Shown piece after piece: positions 18,984 through 27,445 of a DNA stretch of 64,000 nucleotides. Source of the stretch: Alphaproteobacteria bacterium. GTDB lineage: Bacteria > Pseudomonadota > Alphaproteobacteria > Rhodobacterales > Rhodobacteraceae. How positions within the stretch are numbered: position 1 is the stretch's first letter; each line of letters begins with the position of its first letter. Under the pieces are notes generated by a model, which saw nothing but the letters and a program-made list of their open reading frames with translations, made no database searches and was not told where the DNA came from. The position numbers and the translations under genes are program-made. The DNA lies in assembly GCA_030427405.1 (NCBI GenBank), contig JAUHXK010000004.1:186001-250000 (forward strand), read 5' to 3'.

Positions 18984-20384
18984 TCAGGCAGCGTCCTGGC
19001 CAAGCTGCACTTGGTTTCGTCCGGCGCGTTTGGCCGCATAAAGCGCGGCATCGGCGCATTTCATAAGCTCGCTGACCGGGGTGGTTTCGCCGAACCGGCG
19101 GGCAGTTGGCGCGTCGCTGGTCTTCAATCCGATGCTGGTCGTGATCGAAATCGAGCCCGTCCGGTCGGGCAGGTCGTAGGGGGTGCTGCAGATGCAATCA
19201 CGAACCTCCATCGCCTTTTGCACAGCTTGGATGCGGTTCACATCCGGCAAACCGATCAGAAACTCTTCACCACCGATACGGGCGGCAAACCCGGATGGGC
19301 CGATCACCTTTTGCAGTCGCCGTCCTGTTTCGGTCAAAACGTGGTCACCCACGGGGTGCCCATACCGGTCGTTGACGAATTTGAAGTGATCAAGATCAGC
19401 CAGCATGACCGCGAAACCCTTGCCCCGAGGAGCCGATCCCTGGGCGATCTGTTCCATCGCCGCAAAGGCATAGCGCCGGTTGTACAGGCCCGTGAGGGGG
19501 TCAATCAGCGACTCTGCCAGGCCCTGTTGCATGGACGCCCTGATCCGATCCTCGCGCACCTTTCGGTCGACAAGGGTTCGAACCCGCAAAGCCACTTCGG
19601 TGCAGCAAAACCCATCGGTGCAAATGGCGTCGGCCCCACGATCCAGCGCTTCCGAGGTCGTTCTGGCGTCGTCGCCTGGCATGACACCGATCAGGGCCGC
19701 GTGTCTTGTCGCGCTGCGCGATCTGACGTCGGCCAGCACGTCGAACGCGACGCCGCCAGCACCCAGTTCGAAAAGGATCACGTCGGGGGGCGGAGCGGAG
19801 AAGAGATTATGCAGGTTCGATTGGGTATGTGCCGTCACGGAATGGTCAAGCCGGGCCGACAGTTCTTTTTGCCACGCCGTACCGGTTTGCATGGTCTGCG
19901 CCACAATGGCGATCCGCGCCCTGTCGGGGGGCGTGATCAGGGCAACGCCCGGTTCGCCAAAGCCCATGGATTGCGGGTCACTGGTGGTTCTGATCTCTTG
20001 AATATCGGCCCGAGCGCGCAAGAACCGGCGCACCCGCGCAAGCAGCAGCGTGTCCCGAAACGGGTAGGTCAGGACGTCGTCCAAACCCGCCGACAGGGCC
20101 TGCAGACGCGCGGCCTTGTCGTTTTGCGGTGTGATGGCCACGACGGGTACATCCCGCATGGCGGGGTCTTGCATCACCAGCGTTTTGACATCCGCCGCAG
20201 TTCCATCCGGAAGGTGCTGGGCGACCAGAACCAGGTCTGGTTGTGTCCTTCTCAGCAGGGCGCCGAGGCCCTGTAGCCTGTCGCCCTGCACGACGTGATA
20301 CCAAGCCGCGGTCAGCTGAACCTTCAGCATGATGCGATTGGTCGAAACCCCGTCTAAGACAAGGATGGTTCCCTGAACGGACAT
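18984..20384 (-). CDS. PleD-like diguanylate cyclase with degenerate receiver domains
   Basis: This 466-residue protein has the REC-REC-GGDEF layout of PleD. REC1 (about 5-125) has ALA at residue 55 where the phosphoacceptor Asp is expected (LVLVAQHLPDG), DG instead of the acidic DD pair at 11-12, and Tyr in place of the conserved Lys (TYPF). REC2 (about 155-275) also lacks a clear acceptor. The cyclase domain is intact, with DPLTGLYNRR, DLDHFKFVND and RIGGEEF, so it should make c-di-GMP. The RxxD inhibitory site before GGEEF is replaced by GPSG. It converges on the CpxP-like gene with a 5-bp gap. Confidence 0.93.
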   Translation of the reverse strand: MSVQGTILVLDGVSTNRIMLKVQLTAAWYHVVQGDRLQGLGALLRRTQPDLVLVAQHLPDGTAADVKTLVMQDPAMRDVPVVAITPQNDKAARLQALSAGLDDVLTYPFRDTLLLARVRRFLRARADIQEIRTTSDPQSMGFGEPGVALITPPDRARIAIVAQTMQTGTAWQKELSARLDHSVTAHTQSNLHNLFSAPPPDVILFELGAGGVAFDVLADVRSRSATRHAALIGVMPGDDARTTSEALDRGADAICTDGFCCTEVALRVRTLVDRKVREDRIRASMQQGLAESLIDPLTGLYNRRYAFAAMEQIAQGSAPRGKGFAVMLADLDHFKFVNDRYGHPVGDHVLTETGRRLQKVIGPSGFAARIGGEEFLIGLPDVNRIQAVQKAMEVRDCICSTPYDLPDRTGSISITTSIGLKTSDAPTARRFGETTPVSELMKCADAALYAAKRAGRNQVQLGQDAA

Positions 20385-20473
20385 GGACCCTCACCGTTAG
20401 ATTGCATGCAGTTTCAAAGTGTTTATGACTCTGGTTAACAAACCCTTTCCAATGCAGCAGCCAGGGCTGGTTC

Positions 20474-20758
20474 ATGCCAATTTCCGCCGAAAATGCCGAG
20501 ACGCTTGCTCTTAAGGTGCTGACCTGGTTGGTCGGAAATGACGACCTTTTGCCTGTTTTTCTTGGTGCAACCGGCGCATCCGCCGAAGACTTGCGGGACC
20601 GGGCCGGCGAGCCGGAATTTCTGGTCTCGGTCCTGGACTTCCTGGTGATGGACGATTCGTGGGTGATTGCGTTTTGCGATGCAGCCGCGGTGCCCTATGA
20701 CCGGCCGGGGCAGGCGCGCGCGGTAATGTCAGGCGCGGCAGACATGCATTGGACCTGA
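20474..20758 (+). CDS. DUF3572 family protein
   Basis: This 94-residue, acidic, helical cytosolic protein has no cysteine cluster or membrane segment. The segments ETLALKVLTWLVGND and FLGATGASAEDLRDRAGEP match the small alphaproteobacterial DUF3572 family, of unknown function. It is divergent from the PleD-like gene (89 bp apart) and is followed after 28 bp by a HAD phosphatase, with which it probably forms a transcription unit. Confidence 0.85.
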   Translation: MPISAENAETLALKVLTWLVGNDDLLPVFLGATGASAEDLRDRAGEPEFLVSVLDFLVMDDSWVIAFCDAAAVPYDRPGQARAVMSGAADMHWT

Positions 20759-20786
20759 TCCGTTGCAAACCAGAAAGAGGCTGACC

Positions 20787-21479
20787 ATGCCCATTGATGC
20801 GTTGCTGTTCGACAAGGACGGAACCCTGTTTGATTTCGCCGCAACCTGGGGCGTGTTCGGCCGCGACTTGCTGTTGCAATTGGCCGATGGGGACGCGGCG
20901 CGGGCCACCGATCTGGGCCGGGCCATCGGATTTGACATGGTGACGCAGGAATATGCGCGCGACAGCGTGGTGATCGCGGGAACCCTGAATGAGGTCGTCG
21001 AGGCCTTGGCGCCCTTTCTGGACGGACTGCGCCACGCAGAGCTGTTGAACATTTTGATTGCGCAGTCCTCGGCCGCGCCGCAAATTCCCGCCGTTCCGCT
21101 GGCGCCGCTGCTGGCCGAGCTGCGCAAGGGCGGCCGAAAGCTTGGCGTGGCGACAAATGACGGAGAGGAACCGGCCCTGCAACATCTGGAATCTGCCGGC
21201 ATTCGTGATCTTTTCGATTTCGTCGCCGGATATGACAGCGGACACGGTTTCAAGCCGGGGCCCGGTCAATTGCTGGCCTTTGCGGACCAGCTCGGAATCG
21301 CGCCCGCACGGGTTGCCATGGTTGGCGACAGCCGCCACGATCTGGAGGCGGGACGCGCCGCAGGAATGACGACGATCGGTGTCCTGACAGGGCTTGCAAC
21401 TGCCGATGCTCTCGCCCCCCTGGCCGATGTCGTCCTGCCGGATATCGGCCATATACCGGGGTGGTTGGCCTCGGCCTGA
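20787..21479 (+). CDS. HAD-family phosphatase (phosphoglycolate-phosphatase-like)
   Basis: The product is 230 residues with the HAD motifs in order: I, FDKDGTLFDF near residues 7-16; II, VATNDGE; III, the lysine in GHGFKPGPGQ; IV, MVGDSRHDLEAGRAAG. A helical cap lies between I and II, so it is a C1-cap HAD enzyme of the Gph/PGP type. The exact substrate is unknown. The ATG at 20787 has an AAAGAGG site; the frame extends upstream only to a TTG. A CACCGA/TCGGTG hairpin follows the stop. Confidence 0.88.
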   Translation: MPIDALLFDKDGTLFDFAATWGVFGRDLLLQLADGDAARATDLGRAIGFDMVTQEYARDSVVIAGTLNEVVEALAPFLDGLRHAELLNILIAQSSAAPQIPAVPLAPLLAELRKGGRKLGVATNDGEEPALQHLESAGIRDLFDFVAGYDSGHGFKPGPGQLLAFADQLGIAPARVAMVGDSRHDLEAGRAAGMTTIGVLTGLATADALAPLADVVLPDIGHIPGWLASA

Positions 21480-21487
21480 GGCGAAAA

Positions 21488-21503
21488 CACCGAAAAATCG
21501 GTG
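21488..21503 (+). terminator. short hairpin after the HAD gene
   Basis: The perfect stem CACCGA/TCGGTG with an AAAA loop lies 8 bp after the HAD stop codon. No T-run follows (CTTGG), so it is at best a weak terminator or an mRNA 3'-end structure. Confidence 0.3.
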
Positions 21504-21605
21504 CTTGGCATCTGAAAACCGACAGAACCTGTCGCAGACAGAGCGGCCATGACCCATGCCCTTGGTGCTTGCTTGGAATGATCTGGTTCCACAGCGGAGG
21601 GGAAG

Positions 21606-23165
21606 ATGGCCGACAATACGACTCGCAAACGTCGAAGTGGCGGGCGCGCCGGGGCGGCCGCGCGCCGCGGTGGGGAGGTCATCGACCAGATGCCGTGGAA
21701 TCCGCCGATTAACCTTGACGCGCCGGTTGAACCGTTGACCCCCGACGGCATCGCTGCAATTCACGACGGCGCAATGCGCATCCTCGAAGAGATCGGGATC
21801 GAGTTTCTGAATGACGAGGCGATTGGCATTCTGCGTGAGGCAGGTTGCACCATTCAGGGGCAAAACGTTCGCATGGGGCGGGACTTTGTGATGGAAATGG
21901 TGGCCAAAGCCCCGGCACGGTTCACCATCACGCCGCGAAACCCGGATCGGAGCATTGAAATAGGCGGTCGGACGCTGTTGTTCGGCAATGTCTCTTCTCC
22001 GCCGAATTACTGGGACATGGAGATCGGAAAGAAAGTCGCCGGCACCCGGGAAATGTGCCGGAACCTGTTGAAACTGACGCAGTATTTCAACTGTATCCAT
22101 TTCGCAGGCGGCTACCCGGTGGAACCGGTCGATATCCATGCCAGCGTCCGGCACCTGGATGTTCTTTATGACAAGCTCACTCTGACCGACAAGGCCATGC
22201 ACGCCTATTCGCTGGGCAAGGAACGCGTCGAGGACGTGATGGAGATGGTGCGTATCGCCGGCGGGCTGAGCCATGAGGAATTCGAAGCCGCGCCGCGCAT
22301 GTACACCAATATCAACTCGACCTCGCCGCTAAAACATGACCAGCCGATGATCGACGGGTGTCTGCGGCTGGCGCGACGGGGGCAGGCCATTGTCGTGACG
22401 CCCTTTACCTTGGCTGGGGCAATGGCGCCGGTGACGATGGCGGGTGCGGTGGCCCAGTCCTTGGCCGAGGCGCTTTGCGCGATTGCCCTGTTTCAATATG
22501 TGCGCCCCGGCATTCCCTGCGTGTTCGGAACCTTCACGTCCAACGTGGACATGAAATCTGGTGCACCAGCCTTCGGAACCCCGGAATACATGCGTTCAAC
22601 CCAGATGACCGGGCAGATGGCGCGGTTTTACGGGTTGCCCATGCGTTCGTCCGGGGTCTGCTCGGCCAATGTTCCGGACGGGCAGGCGATGTGGGAAACC
22701 TCGAACTCTTTGTGGGCGGCGGTCCAGTCGGGCACAAACATGGTGTATCACGCTGCCGGATGGCTTGAAGGCGGGCTGATTGCCAGTCCCGAAAAGTTCA
22801 TCATGGATTGCGAAGTGCTGCAGCAAATCCAGCGATATATGGCCCCCCAGATCTGTGCGACCGGTCCTGACGAAATCGCGCTCGAGGCGATACGGTCGGT
22901 CGGCAATGACGGGCATTTCTTTGGTATCCAGCACACCCAGGACCGATACACGACCGCCTTTTACCAACCGTTCCTGAGCGACTGGAAAAACTACGAGGCA
23001 TGGGAGGCCAACGGCGGCGTCTGGACTGCCGAGCGTGCGCATTACATGTTCAAGGAAATCGTCAGCAGTTTCGAAGCACCCCCAATGGATGCTGCAATTT
23101 GCGACGAACTGGCCGATTTTGTTGCACGTCGCAAGGCCGAAGGGGGCGCCCCCACGGATTTCTGA
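21606..23165 (+). CDS. trimethylamine methyltransferase (MttB) family protein, non-pyrrolysine
   Basis: This 519-residue protein has the MttB-superfamily TIM-barrel fold, with segments such as LFGNVSSPPNYWD, TNINSTSPLKHDQPM and VFGTFTSNVDMKSGAPAFGTPEY. These enzymes transfer a methyl group from a quaternary or tertiary amine to a corrinoid protein. The gene has no in-frame amber codon, so it belongs to the pyrrolysine-free branch that includes glycine-betaine and related demethylases. No corrinoid protein, reactivase or other partner is in the window. A GAGGGGAAG ribosome site precedes the ATG; the first 25 residues are Arg/Gly/Ala-rich. Confidence 0.9.
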   Translation: MADNTTRKRRSGGRAGAAARRGGEVIDQMPWNPPINLDAPVEPLTPDGIAAIHDGAMRILEEIGIEFLNDEAIGILREAGCTIQGQNVRMGRDFVMEMVAKAPARFTITPRNPDRSIEIGGRTLLFGNVSSPPNYWDMEIGKKVAGTREMCRNLLKLTQYFNCIHFAGGYPVEPVDIHASVRHLDVLYDKLTLTDKAMHAYSLGKERVEDVMEMVRIAGGLSHEEFEAAPRMYTNINSTSPLKHDQPMIDGCLRLARRGQAIVVTPFTLAGAMAPVTMAGAVAQSLAEALCAIALFQYVRPGIPCVFGTFTSNVDMKSGAPAFGTPEYMRSTQMTGQMARFYGLPMRSSGVCSANVPDGQAMWETSNSLWAAVQSGTNMVYHAAGWLEGGLIASPEKFIMDCEVLQQIQRYMAPQICATGPDEIALEAIRSVGNDGHFFGIQHTQDRYTTAFYQPFLSDWKNYEAWEANGGVWTAERAHYMFKEIVSSFEAPPMDAAICDELADFVARRKAEGGAPTDF

Positions 23166-23263
23166 CGCGATTTCGCGCCAGATATCTTTCATGAGGCAAT
23201 AAGTTCGGCATTTGTTAACGGATGCCGGGCCAAGATGTGCGTGATGGCGGATCGAGGCTAGTC

Positions 23264-23851
23264 ATGCACGGGTTGATCAACAGGGCGATACAGTCATTTG
23301 TCTGTGCGACATACGGGCACGCGTGCTGGTTGCGCGCGACCGAGGTCGCCGAGCTTGGGTTCTCGGAATTCGAGGCCATGCTGATTTATGACCGCGAACT
23401 GTCCATGAACGTTCTGGATGCCCTGTGCACGGATCTGAACCGATCGCGGGCGGATCTTCTCGAAGACATGGGGACATATCTTGTATCGCACCCGAACATG
23501 GAAGGGCTGCGCCGTCTGCTTAGGTTCGGTGGGGTAAGCTATGTCGAGTTCCTGCATTCCCTGGACGATCTGTCCGACAGGGTGCGTCTGGCGGTTTCCG
23601 ATCTGCAACTGCCCGCGCTTGAATTGCAAGAGCATTCGCCGGCCCAATACGAACTGCTGTGCCATCCGGGTTTGCCGGGGTATTCCAGCGTCATGGTCGG
23701 CATCTTGCGGGCGATGGCCGATGATTACGGTGCGCTGGTTATCCTGTCCCATGAAGGTCGCAAGGAACAGGTCGATTCCATATCGGTCACATTGATCGAA
23801 AGCGCCTTTTCCGAGGGGCGCCAGTTTGATTTGGGTGCACGCAAGCCATGA
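23264..23851 (+). CDS. H-NOX-like protein lacking the heme ligand
   Basis: The 195-residue product aligns along its length with H-NOX (heme NO/O2-binding) domains, starting with the typical MHGLINRAIQSFV. Aligned by eye with soluble guanylate cyclase beta (NLDALHD...), the proximal heme histidine is Ser104 (SLDDLSDRV) and the YxSxR heme-propionate motif is replaced by CHPGL (133-137). The canonical heme site is therefore absent. Its stop overlaps the next gene, an HNOBA-GGDEF cyclase, by 4 bp, the classical H-NOX partner arrangement. The ATG at 23264 has a GAGG site; an earlier in-frame ATG at 23222 adds 14 non-homologous residues. Confidence 0.85.
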   Translation: MHGLINRAIQSFVCATYGHACWLRATEVAELGFSEFEAMLIYDRELSMNVLDALCTDLNRSRADLLEDMGTYLVSHPNMEGLRRLLRFGGVSYVEFLHSLDDLSDRVRLAVSDLQLPALELQEHSPAQYELLCHPGLPGYSSVMVGILRAMADDYGALVILSHEGRKEQVDSISVTLIESAFSEGRQFDLGARKP

Positions 23852-24840
23852 TGGAGACCGCCGAATTCTCGACCCTGTTGGAAACCCTTTGTCCCATGTT
23901 CGTCCTGCTGGACGACCAGGGGCGTATCCGGCAGGTCGGGCCGACGCTGCAAAAGCTCCGCCCCGGGCGCCAGATGGTCGGGCGCGGATTTCTGGACCTG
24001 TTTGAACTTGTGAGACCGCGCGCCGTTACGACGGTTCCTGCGTTGATGTCTGTGGCAGGGGCCAAGCTGCACCTGAAGTTCCACGATGAACCCAGGACCG
24101 CGTTGAAGGGCCTTGTTGCCCCCTTGCCTGGAAAGGGCGGAGCCGTGGTCAACCTGTCCTTCGGGATATCAATTCTGGATGCGGTCCGCGATTACGCCCT
24201 GACCAGCGCCGATTTTTCCGGCACGGATCTGGCAATTGAGCTGCTGTATCTGGTCGAAGCGAAATCAGCCGCGATGGAGGCGTCCCGGTCCCTGAACCTT
24301 CGGTTGCAGGGGGCAATGCTGGCAGCAGAAGAACAGGCCTATACCGACACGCTGACGGGGTTGAAGAACAGGCGCGCGCTGGAACATCTGTTGTCGCATC
24401 TGATTTCGTCAAAGGCCGATTTCGCGCTGATGCACTTGGACCTGGATTTCTTCAAATCGGTAAACGATCAGCTTGGCCATGCAGCCGGTGATCACGTCTT
24501 GAAGCAATCCGCCCGCATCATGTTGGAAGAAACCCGTGGCGATGACACGGTCGCGCGCATTGGCGGGGATGAGTTTGTTTTGATCTTCAAAGGCTTGATG
24601 AACAAAGACAAACTGTCCGGGATCGCCGCAAGGCTGATTGCCCGGATGCAGGAACCGATCGAATTCGAAGGAAACCCGTGCCGCATTTCAGCCAGCCTGG
24701 GCACCGCGCTTTCCACGCAATTCCAAAGCCCTAAGGCCGCCGAAATTCTGCATGCTGCCGACCTTGCGCTTTACGAAGCCAAGCGCAACGGACGATCGGG
24801 CCACCGGTTTTACTCGGCCCTGTCCGGCGCACAGCACTAG
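23848..24840 (+). CDS. diguanylate cyclase with H-NOX-associated (HNOBA) domain
   Basis: This 330-residue protein has an N-terminal PAS-like HNOBA domain (about 5-125, with GRGFLDLFELVRP and LKGLVAPLP), a helical linker (about 130-170) and a GGDEF domain (about 170-325). The active site is intact: DTLTGLKNRRAL, DLDFFKSVNDQ and RIGGDEF. An RGDD sequence nine residues before GGDEF is a good RxxD inhibitory site. It should make c-di-GMP from GTP in the cytosol, presumably controlled by the overlapping H-NOX-like protein. Confidence 0.92.
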   Translation: MMETAEFSTLLETLCPMFVLLDDQGRIRQVGPTLQKLRPGRQMVGRGFLDLFELVRPRAVTTVPALMSVAGAKLHLKFHDEPRTALKGLVAPLPGKGGAVVNLSFGISILDAVRDYALTSADFSGTDLAIELLYLVEAKSAAMEASRSLNLRLQGAMLAAEEQAYTDTLTGLKNRRALEHLLSHLISSKADFALMHLDLDFFKSVNDQLGHAAGDHVLKQSARIMLEETRGDDTVARIGGDEFVLIFKGLMNKDKLSGIAARLIARMQEPIEFEGNPCRISASLGTALSTQFQSPKAAEILHAADLALYEAKRNGRSGHRFYSALSGAQH

Positions 24841-24877
24841 GCTGCGCACGTCACCGGACAATTGAACCGGTCAACGT

Positions 24878-25573
24878 TCATGCGTCGAAGGCGCAGTCAA
24901 TCTGGGCGGCGATACGGGCCTGGATTTCCGGCAACTCACCAATCACGGGCATGACTTGTCCGGCAAAACCCGCGCGTTCCAACGCTTCTGGAACGTCCAT
25001 CAAAACATGGCCCCCCGTGCAGGCGAAAAACGGCAAGCAGAGGGATGTCTGCCCCATCCCGCTGGCGGCCTGATCAATACCGGGGTCTTCTTCGACAAAC
25101 CCGACCCGGGCATTTTGGAACGGCAGTTGGGCACATAGCTGTGACAGGAATTCAGTTGCAACTTTCGAAGGGTTCCGGCTGCGGCCCGATCCATGCGCCG
25201 CAAGGACCAGATCGGTTTGCCCGGGCGTCCAGCCCAGATCGGCAATCTGGCTTTGGACACTTTGGGCAACCAGTTCGGGCAGCTTGGGGTCTGTGCCCAG
25301 CGGATCAAGAACTCGGACGGGCCGCGCACCGATCCGCTTGGGCAGGGCGCTGGTAGTGAACCATCCCTTTGCCATGAAAAGGGGGTAGATCACGCTGTTT
25401 TCCTGCACCCTGTCCAATGCCGCCTCGAACTTGCCGGGCGCGGCCAGGGTTGCGGAACTGACGGTTGCCCGTTGACACAACGCATTCACACGCGCGGCAT
25501 ATGCGGCCAGCGCGGCTTCGGCAGGGTGGGGGTCAGACGGCTGACCATGGGCAACGATGATGGCCTGGGGCAT
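24878..25573 (-). CDS. CbiX/SirB-like chelatase family protein
   Basis: The 231-residue protein has two chelatase-like halves: an N-terminal IIVAHGQPSDPHP and a middle LVLAAHGSGRSRNPS, each with the metal-binding histidine of the sirohydrochlorin/anaerobic cobaltochelatase family. FFACTGGHVLMDVPEAL near the C-terminus carries a further His. Family members insert cobalt or iron into sirohydrochlorin; here no tetrapyrrole genes are adjacent, so the metal and substrate are unclear. It converges on the HNOBA cyclase and lies downstream of an AEC transporter. Confidence 0.85.
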   Translation of the reverse strand: MPQAIIVAHGQPSDPHPAEAALAAYAARVNALCQRATVSSATLAAPGKFEAALDRVQENSVIYPLFMAKGWFTTSALPKRIGARPVRVLDPLGTDPKLPELVAQSVQSQIADLGWTPGQTDLVLAAHGSGRSRNPSKVATEFLSQLCAQLPFQNARVGFVEEDPGIDQAASGMGQTSLCLPFFACTGGHVLMDVPEALERAGFAGQVMPVIGELPEIQARIAAQIDCAFDA

Positions 25574-25644
25574 GGCTTTTCCCTTGGTATCTCAAGCGAT
25601 AGATGCGCCGTTGTGGCGCAATGTCAATGCGTGCGCGGCGGTGC

Positions 25645-26580
25645 CTAGCCCAGCAAGGTCAGCCACATCCAGACGCTCAGGATCGAGACCGCCGTTCCAA
25701 TCAGGACGGACGATGCCGCGACGCGTTTTGCTCGGCCATACATGTTGGCAAAGATATAGGCATTGAAGCCCGGTGCCATCGCCGCATTCAACACGCCCGA
25801 GCGGAACAGGTCCTGTGGCAGGGACGTGAATTTTCCAAATGTCCAAACCAGGCTTGGATGCAGGATCAGCGATACGCAGCACACGAATCCGATGGCGCGC
25901 AGATCGCCCTCGGGTCTGTATTTGACCAACACACCGCCCAGGGCGAACAACGCGCCCGGCAGCGCCGCGCGGGTCACCAGACCCAGCGCTTCGTCCGCAA
26001 CGGCCGGGATTTTCATACCGGAAAGGTTGGCCAGGAACCCCAGTGCGATGCCCAGGATCAGTGCGTTTTTGAACATGGCCGAAAGGACCGACCTGGCCAT
26101 ATGCGCGCCGCCATTCCCCCTGTTTCGGATCACCTCCATCACGGTGATGCCGATGCCGTAACAAAACGGAGAGTGAAAGGCGATGATCGCGTAGTTGCCG
26201 GTAAGGTTTTCCGGGCCATAGGCGCGCTCGGTTATCGGCAGGCCCAGCAGGACCGAATTGGAGAACAGGCAACAAAACCCGATGGCAACGCAGTCCTCCC
26301 ATTCGCGTTTGAATATCAGACGCGCGCCGAACACTCCGGCAATGAAACACAAGCCTGCCGCGGTATAGAAACTGCCGATCAGCCGTGGGTCAAAGCTTGC
26401 GCTCAGGTCCAGATGGGCAATGGCCAGGAACAAAAGGCAAGGTATTGCAAAGCCTTGGGTGAATTTCATCAACCCGTCGATATGGCTTTCCTTGAAGTAT
26501 CCAAGCCGCGTCGAAACATAGCCCGCGCCGATGACAAGAAAGACCGGAAGAACAACATCAATCAGGTTTTGCAGCATCAA
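25645..26580 (-). CDS. AEC (auxin efflux carrier) family transporter
   Basis: This 311-residue membrane protein has about ten hydrophobic helices in two five-helix repeats. The N-terminal VLPVFLVIGAGYVSTRLGYF and the internal SNSVLLGLPITERAYG segments are characteristic of AEC permeases, which include bacterial malate and malonate carriers. The substrate is not predictable from sequence. It lies 67 bp after the MBL hydrolase gene, possibly as a separate unit. Confidence 0.88.
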   Translation of the reverse strand: MMLQNLIDVVLPVFLVIGAGYVSTRLGYFKESHIDGLMKFTQGFAIPCLLFLAIAHLDLSASFDPRLIGSFYTAAGLCFIAGVFGARLIFKREWEDCVAIGFCCLFSNSVLLGLPITERAYGPENLTGNYAIIAFHSPFCYGIGITVMEVIRNRGNGGAHMARSVLSAMFKNALILGIALGFLANLSGMKIPAVADEALGLVTRAALPGALFALGGVLVKYRPEGDLRAIGFVCCVSLILHPSLVWTFGKFTSLPQDLFRSGVLNAAMAPGFNAYIFANMYGRAKRVAASSVLIGTAVSILSVWMWLTLLG

Positions 26581-26647
26581 GCCCCCCGATCCGGTGTTGT
26601 TCCTGCCGCAATGGGCGCGGCGTTCGGGATGCGGGCATCAGCACCAC

Positions 26648-27445
26648 TTAAAGGGTCTGCCCGATGACCATACCGTCATAGGCAGGCGTGACATTGTCAG
26701 GGGTTTCCGCCTCTACGGTCGCGTAATCGAGATCGATATGCATGTTGGTCAGCACCGCGCGCCGGGGCTTTAGCCGTTCGATCCAGCCCAGCGTTTTGTC
26801 CAGATGCGCATGTGTCGGATGCGGTGAGCGGCGCAGTGCGTCGATCACCAGGCAGTCGAGGTTTTCAAGAAATGGCCAGGCATCGTCATAGATGTCCGCC
26901 ACATCCGGCAGGTAGACCAGATCGTTCATCCGAAACCCAAGGGAATCGATCGAGCCGTGGTTGACCTTGAAAGGTTGAAACGGGATTGGCCCGCCGGGGC
27001 CGCCCACTTCGAACGGGCCGTCGATGGACTTCAGGTCCAGAATGGGCGGGTAGGGTGAGCCTTCGGGTTGGATGAACGCGTACCCGAAACGCCCCAACAG
27101 CGCGTTTTGCGTATCGCCATCCGCCCAGACCGGAACCCGCGCGCGCATGTTAAACACGATCATTCGCAGGTCGTCGATGCCATGCATGTGGTCCGCGTGC
27201 GAGTGTGTGTAGACGACACCGTCCAGCCGCCCGGTTCCGCTCTGCAGCAGCTGGCTGCGCATATCGGGGGTTGTATCAATTAGGACGGAGGTCGTGCCCT
27301 CGGGGCCGTCCCGTTCAACCAGCATCGAACAGCGGCGGCGCATGTTGCGTGGGTTTTCCGGGTCGCAATCGCCCCAGTGACCGCCCAGCCGGGGCACGCC
27401 GCCGGATGATCCGCAGCCCAGGATAGTGAACCTAAGATCGTTCAT
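26648..27445 (-). CDS. PhnP-like MBL-fold phosphodiesterase
   Basis: The 265-residue metallo-beta-lactamase-fold hydrolase has an HxHxDH zinc motif in YTHSHADHMHG and further ligands in VNHGSIDS, VYLPDVADIYD and TNMHIDLDY. The N-terminal LGCGSSGGVPRLGG is typical of the PhnP/RNase Z-like branch that cleaves cyclic phosphodiesters. No phn genes are present, so a housekeeping role with TatD and HolB is more likely than phosphonate use. It overlaps tatD by 4 bp. Confidence 0.9.
   Translation of the reverse strand: MNDLRFTILGCGSSGGVPRLGGHWGDCDPENPRNMRRRCSMLVERDGPEGTTSVLIDTTPDMRSQLLQSGTGRLDGVVYTHSHADHMHGIDDLRMIVFNMRARVPVWADGDTQNALLGRFGYAFIQPEGSPYPPILDLKSIDGPFEVGGPGGPIPFQPFKVNHGSIDSLGFRMNDLVYLPDVADIYDDAWPFLENLDCLVIDALRRSPHPTHAHLDKTLGWIERLKPRRAVLTNMHIDLDYATVEAETPDNVTPAYDGMVIGQTL

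Noticed and set aside
21606..23165. Pyrrolysine (amber) use in the MttB-family gene
   Set aside because: The frame runs without any internal TAG codon and no pyl genes are visible.
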